Below are positions 14,195-27,450 of a stretch of 64,000 nt of DNA, one piece after another; position 1 is the first letter of the stretch; each line of letters begins with the position of its first letter. Both the position numbers and the translations under genes were made by a program. The DNA is from Acanthaster planci (lineage: Eukaryota; Echinodermata; Asteroidea; Valvatida; Acanthasteridae), in contig NW_019091469.1 of the NCBI RefSeq assembly GCF_001949145.1, positions 145,701 to 209,700 on the forward strand. Direction: 5' to 3'. Below the pieces are notes generated by a model. It made no database searches, had not been told where the DNA came from, and saw only the letters and a program-made list of their open reading frames with translations.

Positions 14195-16842
14195 GATTCT
14201 ATTTGACATCTGCTCAAGGCCAAATCACTGGGGGAGAATCTGTTGATGCAGTGAACTCCAACTAACAATCAACAAGCCATTCTGAATTCCCTGTGTAAGT
14301 GGCATTGACATGCTTGTTTCACCAGTACATTCTGACAACTTACCCACCCACCCACCCCCTCCAGAAATGAAGACGCACAACAAAACTCCATCCCTGTGTG
14401 CTTGAGAAAAACTGCACAGTTGGCTCGACGAAGGTGTGAATTTCCCTGGGATATTTTCCCACTGGTTTGGACTGTCCACATGCAGGGTGCTAACACGTGC
14501 CTTGGCCAGGGAAAGTGAGCCCAACTCCCGATCAGGTATGCCCCCCTGCTGCAACTCATGTCACGCCAACCCTACTTCTCTGAGACCCCTCCATAGCCTT
14601 CCAGAAACCCAACTCCAGGTAATGGTTCAACCAACTGGAGTGAGCCAGCCTTTCTCCCTCATTTAAAAGAGCTAAGCCCTCCTCATTGCTGTGCCTTTTT
14701 TTTCCCATTGAGATCTAAATAAAGCCAGTTTCTATATTTAGCTGTTTTCCTTTTTCCAAGGCCTTTCAGAGGAGATCTTTCTTTGCATAAGACTTCTGCC
14801 TTATTCTGTTAGGTGATAATTGTTCAGTATCAACATATGTCTCCAGTTGGACATCTGTAAGCCTGTTTGGCATCTTCTAGTTCCACATTTGGTCCGAGTT
14901 CTTTCCAGGGGTGATTTTAGCAGGCGCCAGTTCCATTTTCGAGATCTGCCAATAAACTCATTCACATTTTGTTAATAAAAGAGCTCAGGCCTTCTGTCAG
15001 TGTAGCTGGCTAACTTCAAAGCTGTCTTATCAAACATTTTGTGTTTGTGTAGTCACATGATGGAAACTATCAGTAAAAGATGGTGTGACATTACCGACAT
15101 GGCAGTGATAAATAACCTCGTGTTCAATTTGTAGAGGGGATTAAAATTTCCTTGTAGCATTTGGCTTTTGAGGGGTTGGAATGTGTATTTTTTGCCCAAA
15201 ATGTAAAAGCCAAGTTTTGTTGAAGGAGATTCCATTAACACAGCTGAATCTCATTTTTTTCCCTGTGATACGCGTATGTTGCTCCTTTGTAGTGTCCTTG
15301 ATCAGGCCTTGGAATCACTTTTTATCATGTAGGAAATAAGTAAACTCTGCAGCCATTAATTTTAATTAGAAAGTTAGACAGGTGTACAGCACAGGTGAAT
15401 GACACAGGTTAATGGGCATCTTTACAGTATCAGTATTGAGACAAACTTCAGTACACATGTACATTAGGAAAAATGGGCTGGCTAAGATTTTTCGGAAACA
15501 CATTTAGTGCGTCTCTCCTGCTTTGTGGCAACAGACCTCTTTTGCAGTCGTGGAGAGCAGGGTCTGGTCCCGGCCAGCAAACATCAGATTGCTCATTGGG
15601 CACACTTCCTTCCCATATGTCAACAACCCAGAGCCAAACTGACAGATCTAAACCTGGGCCCCAAATGGAAAGAAAAGGTACATAAAGTTGGGCTGTTGAG
15701 GTCATGACAGTCGCTCAAATGTGATCCAAGGTTTTGTAACATACATAGGGTTAGAAAACACCGGATTCAATTTATTCAACTTTATTTGCTTTGTAATCAC
15801 AGCTGGAGAAAATAAGGGGAGGAAAGGAGCACGCCGGGTGTTAATATCCAGAAGAATTCAGTTCAGAGATTTTTTTTCTTCATTGGCATACAAATAAGAG
15901 AGAGGAAGAAAAAAGTCAGAGATTCCATGTCCCTGGATCGTTACCAGCTCCCAGTGTAATTTATTGATTTGAGAATTGGAATCTGAAATTGTTTCCATGT
16001 CAGATTTTGAAGGCTTGATTTTGGGTAAAACTTTCTGTCAGGTGCAGTCATTAGCCCTGTGCATGCCTGGCACTTCCGAACTTCAATTTAATCTGGGTGA
16101 GTTCCAGAGAATCTATCCCTGTGCCATACCCCCAGGGTTTAGAATATCAGCTTGCCCAGTGCCTATCATGTAAATGACCTTGAGAGTTGAGCTTTTTTTT
16201 CAACCGCAAACAAGACCCCCTGCCTGCAGCCGGGAAGGGGGGGGGAATGAAAAAATTTTTCTTTACCTGGTCTGCAGAAATGTCCCTCGGAACTTTTCCC
16301 TGTCATCTGGGAATGTGAGGAATCAACATGATAAGGAGTCCATGAAGAGGGAAAAAGTCCCTGGGAGGTTTTATTGTAAGGGATGTCAGCTTGAGCAGGA
16401 TATATGTAGCACGTCCAGGAAAACAGCGGCCTGCTGTACACCTGAGGTGGTACAGACCCACGTTAGGCAGGGGGGACTTTTAGCTTGAGGAGACAGGCTT
16501 GTAAAAGGTTTCTTGGGTTCGCTCACCGGTTATCAACTGATAAGGTTTTGGAATTTAAAGAAACTCGTTGTTCAATTTTTGAACTGGTAACATGTCCAGG
16601 CTCTCTTGTTTGCTCATCTCCAAGTCATCCTCAAGCCATTAAAAATATCCAATGATTGACTGTGTATTAAAAGATCTAACAAATACTGAGCCAGCCATCT
16701 TTCTTTATCAAAAAGTTCCAGGACTGCTGCCCAATAACACCACCCTCCAAGTTGTGAGCTGCAGTTGAATTTGCATGAACCCAAGGCCGCCTACACAAAA
16801 TAGTTATGAAAGTTTTGTAAGACAAAAGGAAAACCCCTGCTA
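14195..16842. other. Non-coding stretch
   Basis: No exon recognised. Short open frames such as the one at 14436-14666 lack domains and similarity that I can name. No sizeable repeat seen. Confidence 0.5.
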
Positions 16843-17125
16843 CAATAGACCTTATTCACTAGGAATCCATTTTTATTTTGTTCCTGGAATCCATAATCTC
16901 TAAATGGGGTAGTGCCAAAACTATTTTTGGGTTGCAAACCCATCTCTGTTTTTTTTAATGTGGCTTTAAACATTTAGATGTAATTTATCACAGATTTTAA
17001 ATTATTCAAATGTAAAACTAGCATTACTTTGTATTTGTTACTGTTATTTTACTCTCAGGTTCCCAGAATGAAAAGTAACCACACTTATAATTCAAGGTTG
17101 CCAACTTCATGAATACAGTTTATTG
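16843..17125. repeat. Interspersed repeat, copy 1
   Basis: This segment is clearly related to 44211-44523 in the same orientation. Shared landmarks in the same order include CAATAGA.CTTATTCACT near the left end, a run of T followed by AATGT, GCTGTTATTTT/TACTGTTATTTT then ACTCTCAGGT, AATGAAAAGT, AATTCAAG and CATGAATACAGT near the right end. Divergence is substantial with several small indels, so the family is not recent. No target-site duplication or terminal repeat could be fixed. Confidence 0.85.
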
Positions 17126-18384
17126 CATAGTGCATACTCATTATGAGTCTCTTGGTCGTAACAGGTTTTTGGGGCACATGTACATGTATTCCAGTTATTT
17201 TCCCCAATAATAAGAAGTCGAGGAGTTCACACACTTTTATCCCCAGTGTGTCTGTCCTTGCCTCAGGCCTTTTTATGCATTCACTCCAACCTTGTCAGGA
17301 ATTATATAGAACCTTTTTTTTCCTTTCCTGATATCTGCAAAGCAGTGTGGACATTGTGTGCAAAAAAGATCCCTTTTCGACCTTCATGCCTTATAAGATC
17401 AATAGTTATTTCTGTAAGGGTTTTTTGCCCTGGACATTCCCCCTCAAAGTTGATTTTTTTTCCCTAATGCATTTGCTTTCTTAGCTCAGATTTATTTGAT
17501 TAATGAGTTGCAATTGTACAAACAGAATCGACTAAAGTGCCTTGTGTCTCTGTGCAGGGTCTATCTAAAAAAATTTGTCTGCGGAGAGCACTTTTTCAAT
17601 CAAAGAAAGAACGCACACTGGACAAAGAGACAGGAGAGCACAACTGTTTCTACAGGAGTAGTCTAAAATTTGAATTTTTGTGATTACCTGAAACTGAAAG
17701 GCCCACAGTCACTGCATGCACGTAGGATAGAAACGACTCATACTTATTGCATGCTATTCCTATTCCAGGCTTGATTTTTTTCTTTGTGTCCTCACATGGC
17801 TTTACTTGTAAAGGTTTCCAAATCCTGGCTTCAGTTCCATGAATTTAGTCATCTCAGTTTGACCGTGATCCTTCAGCTCAACACCGCTCTATTTTGGTGC
17901 CCCCAAAATCTCCAATTTTCTTAAGTAAGGCCAGGGCTTGAAAGAACTTTTCAAAGGGTCCAGATTTTATTTGGGTACAAATTTTGGAGCTTGAGATGAA
18001 AGTTTATATCAAAAGATGGATATGAAGTTGAAGATTGGGAAAAGTCCCAAGTACACATTGCTCACTTACAGCTCCGTCCACTGTGGTACATGTAATGCGC
18101 AGGCAGTGATCACTCACTCCTCCACCTAGTACCTTCATGAAGTCATTTAAGAGAGTTGAAGGTTGTTCCCATACTGGGAGCCATCTTAAAAGAAACAGAC
18201 AGCCAAAAATAGATCTGCCATTGGTAACACGTACATGTAAATTACCTCTTACTGGCATTTCATGCGGGGTTTGTTCTGAGAAGGAACCCGTGGGGTTGAC
18301 TTCTTGTAATATGCAATTTCTTCCCCAATACATGTAGATCCATGTTGGAATTTATTTGATAGCCTCTGCTACATGTAGTCACAT

Positions 18385-18402
18385 ACATGTACATGTACAT
18401 GT
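18385..18402. repeat. (ACATGT)3 cluster
   Basis: Three perfect tandem units of the self-complementary hexamer, with another TACATGTA just upstream at 18370. Confidence 0.95.
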
Positions 18403-19175
18403 AGCAAGCCAGGAAAACAAGAAAGAAGATGGAAGTTGTGACACACACTTTGAAACAAATGTGCCCATAACCTTCCGAAGTATGCAGAACCCCTTTAATT
18501 TTAGCAACTGGAATGCAAATCAGACTGTTACTCTGGCTTGAATTTTTGAATTTTGACGAGCTACTTTTAGACACGGTCTGCATTGCGTATATCACTAAAC
18601 AAACTGATGTGATATTTGAAAAATGACTTCTTGGTAGCATTTAACTACGTCATGCTCTTTGTAATGTGGATACCACATAGTTGTTCCAGTCTGACCTGAT
18701 AGCTATTTTGTTTATCATTTTTTGCAAAAATGCCACTGTCTAAACATTTATGGTTTATATGTGTGGAAAAATAAACTGTCAGGACCCTCATTTTTCAATC
18801 TAGTTCCTCATCTGACCTAATATATTCCTGCTTCATTCCATTTCCCCGGCCAGTGACTCAATTCATTGAGGAGTCTTCTCTAGTTTTCTTGCATTTATAT
18901 TTCGTCACTCTGATGCACATCTCAGACATGCTGATAGACACTTTGATTACGTCTTTAAAAATGTTCGCCAACCCCCACAATTATTTCATTAGTGTGATGA
19001 TAATAGGGTCACCTCTCTCAGAATATGTCAAGATGTATGTGAAAATGTTAAACACATACAGAGCATTTTAGCTGTTTGAAAAAAAAATGCCAAGTATCTT
19101 TAAAAGTTTATTTACTCTGAGCAGTGGCAGTGCAGTATGCAAATGGATAGACTTTTTGCCTGCCACTACAAGACA

Positions 19176-19193
19176 CCAGTAGAGGGTGCTGTT
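19176..19193 (+). promoter_or_regulatory. CTCF-like motif (or repeat remnant)
   Basis: CCAGTAGAGGGTGCTGTT matches the animal CTCF core consensus CCASYAGRKGGCRS at all but one position (T for C). A related AGAGGGTGCTGTT occurs at 31190-31202 and AGGGCGCTGTT on the minus strand near 25142, so this may equally be part of a dispersed repeat. Sequence similarity only. Confidence 0.3.
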
Positions 19194-19703
19194 ATTGCCA
19201 AGACCCCCCCTCCTCCAGCTTCCTTGGTATTCAGAAGAATGTGACCTACCCTGAGCCATGCTTGTAAATCTCAATCCCTCATCGAACCTGCTTTCATGGA
19301 CAATTCTTTTCTCTCCAAACTACTCTCGGTGGAGGGACCAGAATTCATGCCAATGCCATAAATATGCCACATGCATCAGCTGGACTTCAGGAAGGAAATC
19401 TTAACCTGGCTACTGTTCATGTTTTATTCCTGGTGGTGTCAACTGACATTGGCCGTCAATTACATGTATGAATGTGACATTGGGACCAACCAAACCTCCC
19501 TCTACCCCAATTCCGTTTTGTTTTATTTTATAAATTAAGGAGCAAAGCTACATTGTACATGTGATGGTATCCTCTGACTTTCAACGGTACCCTGGCATGC
19601 AAAGTATCAAAATCATGTTTCTGACAACAATACTCAGTCCTTTAAAAGGTGATATTAACCTCACTTTAATGTACACGAAAGACAGTACCACTCAGAGATA
19701 CCT

Positions 19704-19721
19704 ACATGTACATGTACATGT
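19704..19721. repeat. (ACATGT)3 cluster
   Basis: Three perfect tandem units of the same hexamer as the main array at 8235. Confidence 0.95.
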
Positions 19722-22700
19722 TTGTATATTGTCCAGCACTGGTCTATTCTCCAGGCTTTTTTCCCCAAATTGCCTCCTGCTTGGTACTCTGGTCCTAAAG
19801 AGCGATACATCATGTACCTGAGACTGTTTTGTGGGGCCTTGAGTGCTTTGTTGTAAGGGGGGGCATGAAAACACAGTATTTCTCCAACATGTCACTCTCC
19901 TGACAGCCTTTCTTTCCCCCCCTGTTGCCCTTGCAGTGTGTGGTGTACCAGTGGTGTGTTGTTTCCATGCAAACTCTCCCCTCGCCCTCCTTCTCAACTG
20001 CCCCTTTCTTGTTTTGTTCCTGAATTTACACTCTGTCACCCCTCAGGAACCCTCCAATGTCAGTCCCTAGTCAAAACCAGTGAGACAAGAGAACGCAACA
20101 GAGCTAGGTTTCTTTTTTTTTTGATGGACAAGGTTAAGATAGATGGAGTCTGAATGCCAACCTTGGCTGGGTTCATTGAGGTTACGAAATTTGAGGGGAA
20201 ACCATTTGTTGAACTTTGGCAGCTGCAATTGAGTGGAGATTGATTAGTTGTTTAAGGTTCATGCATTAAACACATAGTAAATTTCCTTCCCTTGCCTACC
20301 TGACTTCGCACCCAGTATATTGCAATTTGTTGCCATTGTGACTTTTTTAATAATACACTCTTTTTGTCAAAATGTTGAAGCTGGCGACAGTGGTTGTTAT
20401 CAAATCATTTACATCAGTTTCTTTTGTATCGCTACCGGTTGAGGGAACTGACTTTTATTGTCCTAAAGGTATCTTCCTGAATAGATTATTTGAATTCTGA
20501 ATCTGCTCTTTGTCACTGTCGTCCCCATGACACCACAGCTGCTCAGGGCATGCTTTATTGTCTCATTGTTTTGTCATTCTAGCCACCGTAATCATTTATC
20601 ATTGGCATAGGCATCCCAGCCTATCACTGTCCATGCAGCTTGGTCCATGCACCTTGTCACTCTGTTGTCAGCAGTCAGACCCTGACTCCAAGTTTTTCTG
20701 CCAACTATCTTTTGCCAGTTCTTGATTGAGTCCATAACGGTATTACAGTCATTTCAAAATCACCAATTATCTCACAACAACTATTTCAACTATTTCTCAT
20801 TATGGACTCCGAAAATGACACTTTTTTCTTTTCATCCTTTAAATTTGGACTTCTCTAAGAAGCGGGTTGCCTCGAGGACAATCACAATCTGTTCCATCAA
20901 ACCTGTCAGATCTTGATTACCAATTCTGCAGTCCGGTCTGTAAACATTGACTCTCAAGTTTCCTGGCCAATTGATTCTCTCTCGGCCCCTTTCAATCCTG
21001 TTTTTCAGTCAGCAGGCATTCAGGGGAGGGCATTTTGTGGCACTGACCCATCGCATAATTTCATGCTGGATATATGGTCATGAGTATGGTAGATTAAAGT
21101 AGTTTTTCTTTAGTTCAAGTTGCATGCCATCTATTTGCCTTGTCATTTGTTTAAGGAGAAATTGAGTCACCTTGAGAAATAGTTTAACTGCCATTTATGA
21201 TCACTACCATGAAGATAGCCATAAAAAATGCACTGAAAAAAAAATTGCAAACAATTTAGATTGTTGACAGCTTCTTTTGTAATTTTAAGTAAGTAACAAC
21301 AAGATATTGAAGAGAAATCTTAATGCTTTGTATGAAGTGATGGTTATATAATCTTTATGATCAGATCAAGTTACTTTCCTCTTCAAGAAAAAAGCCACAT
21401 TGGCCTCTGTGTAGATACATGTACTCATTCATCTACTGTGTGTATAGTGTCTGGACCAATTTTCTTGGACGTGAGTTGGTGTCATCTTTCGATGCCTGTT
21501 GTAATCAAATCTATACCTGTAGATGTGCTGTATGTTTGAGTTTGATCACTTTACATGACCCATCTTTTTGAAGTCTTCATGCTCAGAAAGAAATAACTCT
21601 TTGTCAGAGAGTAATTTGAACAGAAGTCTTTAAGGATGGACAGCATCTTGATGCTGTGTGCATTTTTGCCCATCACAACAGATGCCAAGAATGACAACTA
21701 TCTGTGAGGGTTTGTTTCTTCAAGTTTGCAAAAGTCGAGAACAAAATGTCTTGGGCCAGTGTTACAGAGTTGCTAAGCAGAAATACATGTACAGGACGTA
21801 TTAGCTCAGCAAAGATGGGTTACTCAGCTGACTTTTGCTCAGCGCATAAAACTTGTGCTCTTTCCTCCCCTGGAGGAACAATACCAATCTCCCTGTGATA
21901 GCAGCTGGGATTATGAAAGGTCTGTGATGTACACATACTTGTCAAGAGTCTGATGGACAGGAGGCATTCACAGGATTCAATGTCCGTGGGGAAATCAACT
22001 GCAGTTGGGACATGTCTGCTGCTCCTGCGAATGCTTCCCTGAGAATAAACACCATCACCATCGCAAACCAACTCTCCGTGAGTTTTGCGTGAAAATGTGA
22101 AGTGAACTGGACACTATACAAATTTACTTTTCTGCTAGGTTTATTTTTTTTGGGGGGGGGGTAAATGCATGTGTGCATTGAGGGTTCTTTTTTAAAAATT
22201 TTTGAGCCAACCTGATGTGAGTGGTTTTTCAATGAACCTTGAATGTTGAGGCTGGAGCCCTGGCAAACATATCTGGTGGAGGAATGTCCTAGGGACAGAG
22301 TACAGGCAGGAGACTACTGCCAAATGCACACAGTCTGGCACTATTGATACTCCAAGGTTCAGAGCGTGGGGATCATTTGTTACTGTGATCTCTGGAATCC
22401 AGCTTACTGCATATCCATGAAAAGTCCCAAGCTGAATGGCAACACCAGGGCCTCAATTAGTACCTTTAGTAATCTAATCAGTGAACGGATTAAGCGCTGA
22501 GTGTGGGGGCTGGGATGGTGTATCGATTGCTATGAGGGAGGATTCTAACGTGTAAATATCGACATTATATATATGCCTGTTTGTTTTCAACATGGCTCTT
22601 GGGACTTAAAACAGCACTTTTGACTCATTTAGTGTAGGTTCATGTGAATGTGGGATCCCTCAATTGGGAGGGGTTTACGTAAAAAAGTTGGTGTGTACAC

Positions 22701-25700
22701 GGCTACACGCTACGTGTTGCATACATGTAGGCCTCACTCTGTCTTTCTTGACTTGGCCTTTATTGATATTATAATGCTCGATGAAGCACTGATGCCCAGG
22801 AACTGTGCTCATAAGATGTCATTGTTGTGGGAGACCTGACCTCACCTGGTGTGGTGTTTGCCTGTGCTAAGCTAGCCTTGCAGACCAGGCTACATACAAT
22901 GTACATGTATCTCCCCACATACCTTAGTATTACCTCCAGCCCCAGGTGAGAAATCAGATGGTATGGTCTCCAAGCTATTTCCCTAGAGTCTGGCTGACTT
23001 GATGGGATACTGGCTTGGGAGAGCTTCAAGAGGTATCTCATGTTTTGCCTTTTTTTCCCAAGAGAGCCTCAAATTGTAACTTGGGGGCATCAGGCCTTTG
23101 TTGTTACACGTTGCCAAGCTGTTAGAATCTTGAACTTTGTTTTGATAGTAATAAACCCCAACTTTTTCTCAGGGTCTTGTCATTATTTGAAAGGTTTTAC
23201 AGTCACATATTTGGTTAACTTCATTTTGGTGTTTTTTTTTGTTGCTTTTGTAACATTTCTGTGCATTGCCACTGATCATGCTTGCTTTGAAGTGACAGTT
23301 CTGTGTGCACCTGTTTTCTTGCCTTTTTACAAGCATTTTACAGTGTATGCTTGTAGTTTTGTTCATGCTGGTTGCCTGTTTTTCCTCCTTCTTGCTTATT
23401 GAAATTAATTTGCTAAACGAGGAGCTGTGAGGTGGAAAAAGAAAAATCTGTACTCAGTTCTACACATTTGTGCAGAAAAAGTATGGTGTAGTGGAATCCC
23501 ACTTGAATAGTAACGAGGAGCCAGACTTGAGTTTATTGCTTTCACGCTTTCTCCTAAATGCTGACATTTGATCAGCATGTCATTACCCAGACCGTGAACC
23601 CCAAGGAAAATAAGTTCTTCCCCAGAGGGCTTCCACAGAGACCCTCATAATAGGGCAATGAAACAAGAGAGCAATGTGAATGCCTTATTTTTAGCCTCCT
23701 GCATTGTACTGAGATTCATGGTATTACTTTAGCAGCCGGCCGTGAACTTGGGCAAACTTCTCCCTTCATGTGACGGTTGAAACTCCTGGCAGAGAAGAAT
23801 TATTTGTTGACTCAGGAGATTCCGGAGATATCAGCTTCTTGAGAATGAAGCACTGATTACCAAGTGCCTACATGAGTAGAGGAACAACATGTTGTTCTAA
23901 CCCCTTCCCCGGTTAGCCAATTTTTCAGGAATGGGGGTTGGTCAGCCATTTTCCTCTAGCTTCAGCAATGGCCCCAGTTATCTCTTCTCTGTCACCCAAT
24001 TTATCAATCATGATGTCCACCAGGCTGTTTAGCGATTACCCCATTAGGAGAAGTTTTTGCTTGGCTGTTGCATTTGCTGGGGACAGATATTTCGAGCACA
24101 GTTCTGGCGGTCTTGAATGACCCCCATCACTGAGACATTTTTGACACAACGTGAGGAATTTGAAAAGTTGCATTATACATGCACATGTATTATGTCATGT
24201 ATTTTCAAGTGGAGATAAATGTGTCCTTGTACATTGTGATTATGGGCAGCATGCAGTATAAAGTAGAAGAGAAATACAGTTGTTTTAAAACCATTACACT
24301 GATCATTCATTTCTTCTGATGTTGTGCCACGATGAACAGGCAGTCATGATATTTTTACCTACCAATAATGAGTGATGTGAAAAATGCAGTAACCATACTG
24401 TACTGCCTATCCCCCAGTGTCGGCAATTGTTGCAGTTCTTACCCCCAGTATTGCTTCATTAGTGTACAATGAGCTCATTTATTTTCATTTGGGTAGCTTG
24501 TCCTTGGTCAATTACATGTAAGTCTGCCATAATGTATGATTTTCAGGTACAGAAAAAGTTCATTGACTTTTGCAATGTTAGCTTTGCTTCTAGCGTTCGA
24601 CGAGACAATCTTAACAAAAGTTCAGTGTTTTGAGCTCTTGTGCAGCAATTTTGTGTCAAGGCCTAGACCCAAGCATTCTTATTAGCTGTGGGATATGCAC
24701 ACGTGTGCGTACGGCAGAATTCCTCATTCACACAAGGCAATCATGTGTGAGTGCTTATTAGGGTAGCAGCAATGCAATCTTTAATACAAACCTCCAAACC
24801 CTACGAAACATTTTCAATGTCTGTTTCACTACGTCAGAGGGAATTTTTTTGTCTTATTGGTTTCATGCTAATGTGCATTCCCATTTTCATGATCAAAACT
24901 GTGATGTCCTCCCGGGAAGAATTCTTGGTGTTACCAGTACCTTAGTGTGTGCACAAAGAACTTCTGTATTTTGTTAGATTTTGCTGGCCTAGATTTTCTT
25001 TCTTAAGTGATTCACTGTTGTGTGAGTACATATATAAGCAAGCAAGAGATACTTTCTCAGAAATGTTCAGAGAGTATAATTCTGGGTTCACAATTTGAAC
25101 AGAAAAACCTATGCAATACTTTCCCTGGATGACATCACAGCAACAGCGCCCTCATTGCCCAGGAACATGCGGGTAATTTTGAATGATTAAAAAAGAGGAC
25201 TTTTCAACGCATATAACCTACTAGGGAGGTGAATTTTTTCATACAAAGCAGATGAGTATAAAGTTGCAAGAAAAATTGTGTCCTAGGAAAATTCATCGCA
25301 GCTACATGTTCTCTTTAATTTTCTACTTCAGTGAGCAGAGATTCGATATGATATAATAATTTTATGTAATACTGCAAGGAGAGCCTTTAACCTTAGATAT
25401 GGACTCAGATTTCACAAAAGAAAAGTACTTTTGGTTGCGTTTTCTTTTTATTCATTATCTCTTGGTACAAATTTCTTGCAGTGGCCTGTAGCCCTGGGAA
25501 CAAATTTTTTTGGTGTGTCAAGTCAGAAATGGATTCTAGATGATAGTGACCAACAAATGGATTCCATAATGGCATAATGGATGCCTGGAGGCCATTCATG
25601 AAGCGCAGGTGGTCGTTAAACTACAAAAAAGAGAGGAAATTTAATACAGGTCTCAAGTTTGTCCATAGGGGTTGTGATCTCCCTTGGGAAAATCATGTAC

Positions 25701-26235
25701 ATTTTTGCATGTGTTGGGTTTTCCTATTCTTTAATACAGAAATGGTGTAGGCACAAGGCACTGTAAAGTTTACCTAATCACTAACTACAAGGTAGGGTTT
25801 GAAGATTGCAGCATTGATACAGCTGTCTGTTAGGTCTAAGTTACACGCATATGTTTGCACATCACTGCTGTGCCCAATGCCCATTGTTTACTGATTCTAA
25901 ATTTGGAATCAATCCAGGTCTTACTCGGTTTGGCAGGATCCTAAAATCTGTGTATGAACGAGCACATCTACATGTACATTATTTGCTTGATATTTGGTGT
26001 TGATAGGAATGTAGGTCATTGAATAGTTCAAATAACTGGGAGTGAATCTTTTTCTTGATTTCAACACCACGGCGGAATGTCTAGTGGCCTTCATCCCAGC
26101 ACAAAATGTTTCTCTGAAACATGGCTATTTATGTTGGTGTGTTCATTTATGAGGCATGCCAGAGAATCCAAGTACTTTCTGAGATTTTTGCTGCCAAATA
26201 ATGAACAGTTCATATCAAATACAACGAGAGAGAAA

Positions 26236-26486
26236 TGATAGTAGACAGCGAATACAGTCAGTGTCAAAAAGAAACCTCGGACTTTGGAAACACAAAAACA
26301 CTTTTTTATTAAAATATTGATCAGAAGTACTTGAAAGTACTCGGTAAGTACTTCCCAACATGATAGTAGACAGTAAATATAGTCAGCGTTAAAAAGAAAT
26401 CTTGGACTGTGGAAACACAAAAATACTTTTTAATTAAAAATTTGATCATAAGTACTTGAAAAGTACTTGGTAAGTACTTCCCAACA
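26236..26486. repeat. 125-bp tandem duplication
   Basis: Copy 1 (26236-26360) and copy 2 (26361-26486) are adjacent direct repeats differing at scattered positions, mostly single substitutions plus a 1-bp indel. Each copy starts TGATAGTAGACAG and ends GGTAAGTACTTCCCAACA. Each contains three AAGTACTT or closely related palindromes within its last 45 bp. The open frame that crosses them on the minus strand has no known similarity. Confidence 0.95.
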
Positions 26487-27329
26487 ACTGTTATCCCTCA
26501 AGTTTTAGTTTTTTTCATTGTCCAAAGTCTTTAATTTCTTTTGCTGAGTATGTATTGTCCATTATGTGCAGTACACGTATGCAGCTTTATCGATACAAAC
26601 TATCTCATATCTGACAGTAATCTTGATACTTGACTTCAGCTCTTGTTATAGGGAAGACAGAAAATGCAACAAGGAGATTGCGCTAGACAGTAGGTCCTTG
26701 ATTGGCATACTTTCTTTGGTTGGAAATACAAGTGTACAAGTGAAGGGATTTGCAGATAGGAAGGATACCGAGAAGTCCTTGATGTACATGTACATGTTCA
26801 TGTAGGTGTGAGTTCTTGTTATATGTCCAGACTGTGCTGAAATACATGTTTATCTCATTGTGTCAGTGCTTAAAGGTCCCTTACTGAAAAATATTGTTGT
26901 AAACATGAATTTGGGTAAGAAAATTGGTTGAGATTTAAATATGTTGGCCCCAAAAAACTGATTTTTATAAATAAAAAAATGTAACTTAAAACTGCTCAGC
27001 AGATGTTGAATTCTAGTTGCCACAACCATCAAACATCTTCCAGTGAGCATTGCGTTATTCCCCCTGCCCACTATCAGTGCTATGCAGTCGTGTTTGTTTC
27101 TTGTACTTTTTTTTCTTGTGATTGAAAAAAGTTGTCCGTTTCAATAAAGTGTTTTCTTCAAACTCAGAATAAGGCCCTAAGAGCGTTTTCAAAAATGATG
27201 ATTGTGCCATAATGACCTTTTAGCACTGAGCCAACAATGTGACACATTTGATGAAACTAAACATTCAAGGTTTGTTTGCACTCCTTTTTTTAGCTGAAAA
27301 TTCCTCCTTTCCCTCCAAACAGGGAAGAG

Positions 27330-27450
27330 AATGCCTTGGACAGGGTTCCTATGTTCCAGGAAAATCCTGGGATAAAGCTGTCCTGAAAGGCCATGGAAAA
27401 GTCATGGAAAAATTGGGGGGAAAAAATTACAGTGTCCTGTAATCCTGTTG
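27330..27450. repeat. Degenerate low-complexity repeat (CCTGGAAAAGTC-like)
   Basis: The segment contains overlapping degenerate copies of a 10-12-bp purine-rich motif (TCCAGGAAAATCCTGGG, CCATGGAAAAGTCATGGAAAA). A further related piece is at 27685-27720. Similar GGAAAAGTC tracts occur widely in animal genomes; no function is implied. Confidence 0.6.

Larger units (their letters stand above)
17126..26235. other. Non-coding stretch with scattered ACATGT clusters
   Basis: No exon recognised. ACATGT triplet arrays occur at 18385-18402 and 19704-19721. A CTCF-like motif lies at 19176-19193. The open frame of 120 codons at 23040-23402 is hydrophobic and low in complexity, with no recognisable domain, and is treated as chance. 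Confidence 0.5.

Noticed and set aside
23040-23402. Hydrophobic 120-codon open frame that could be a small membrane protein
   Set aside because: T-rich low-complexity DNA gives Phe/Leu/Val-rich frames by chance; no splice context and no similarity that I recognise.
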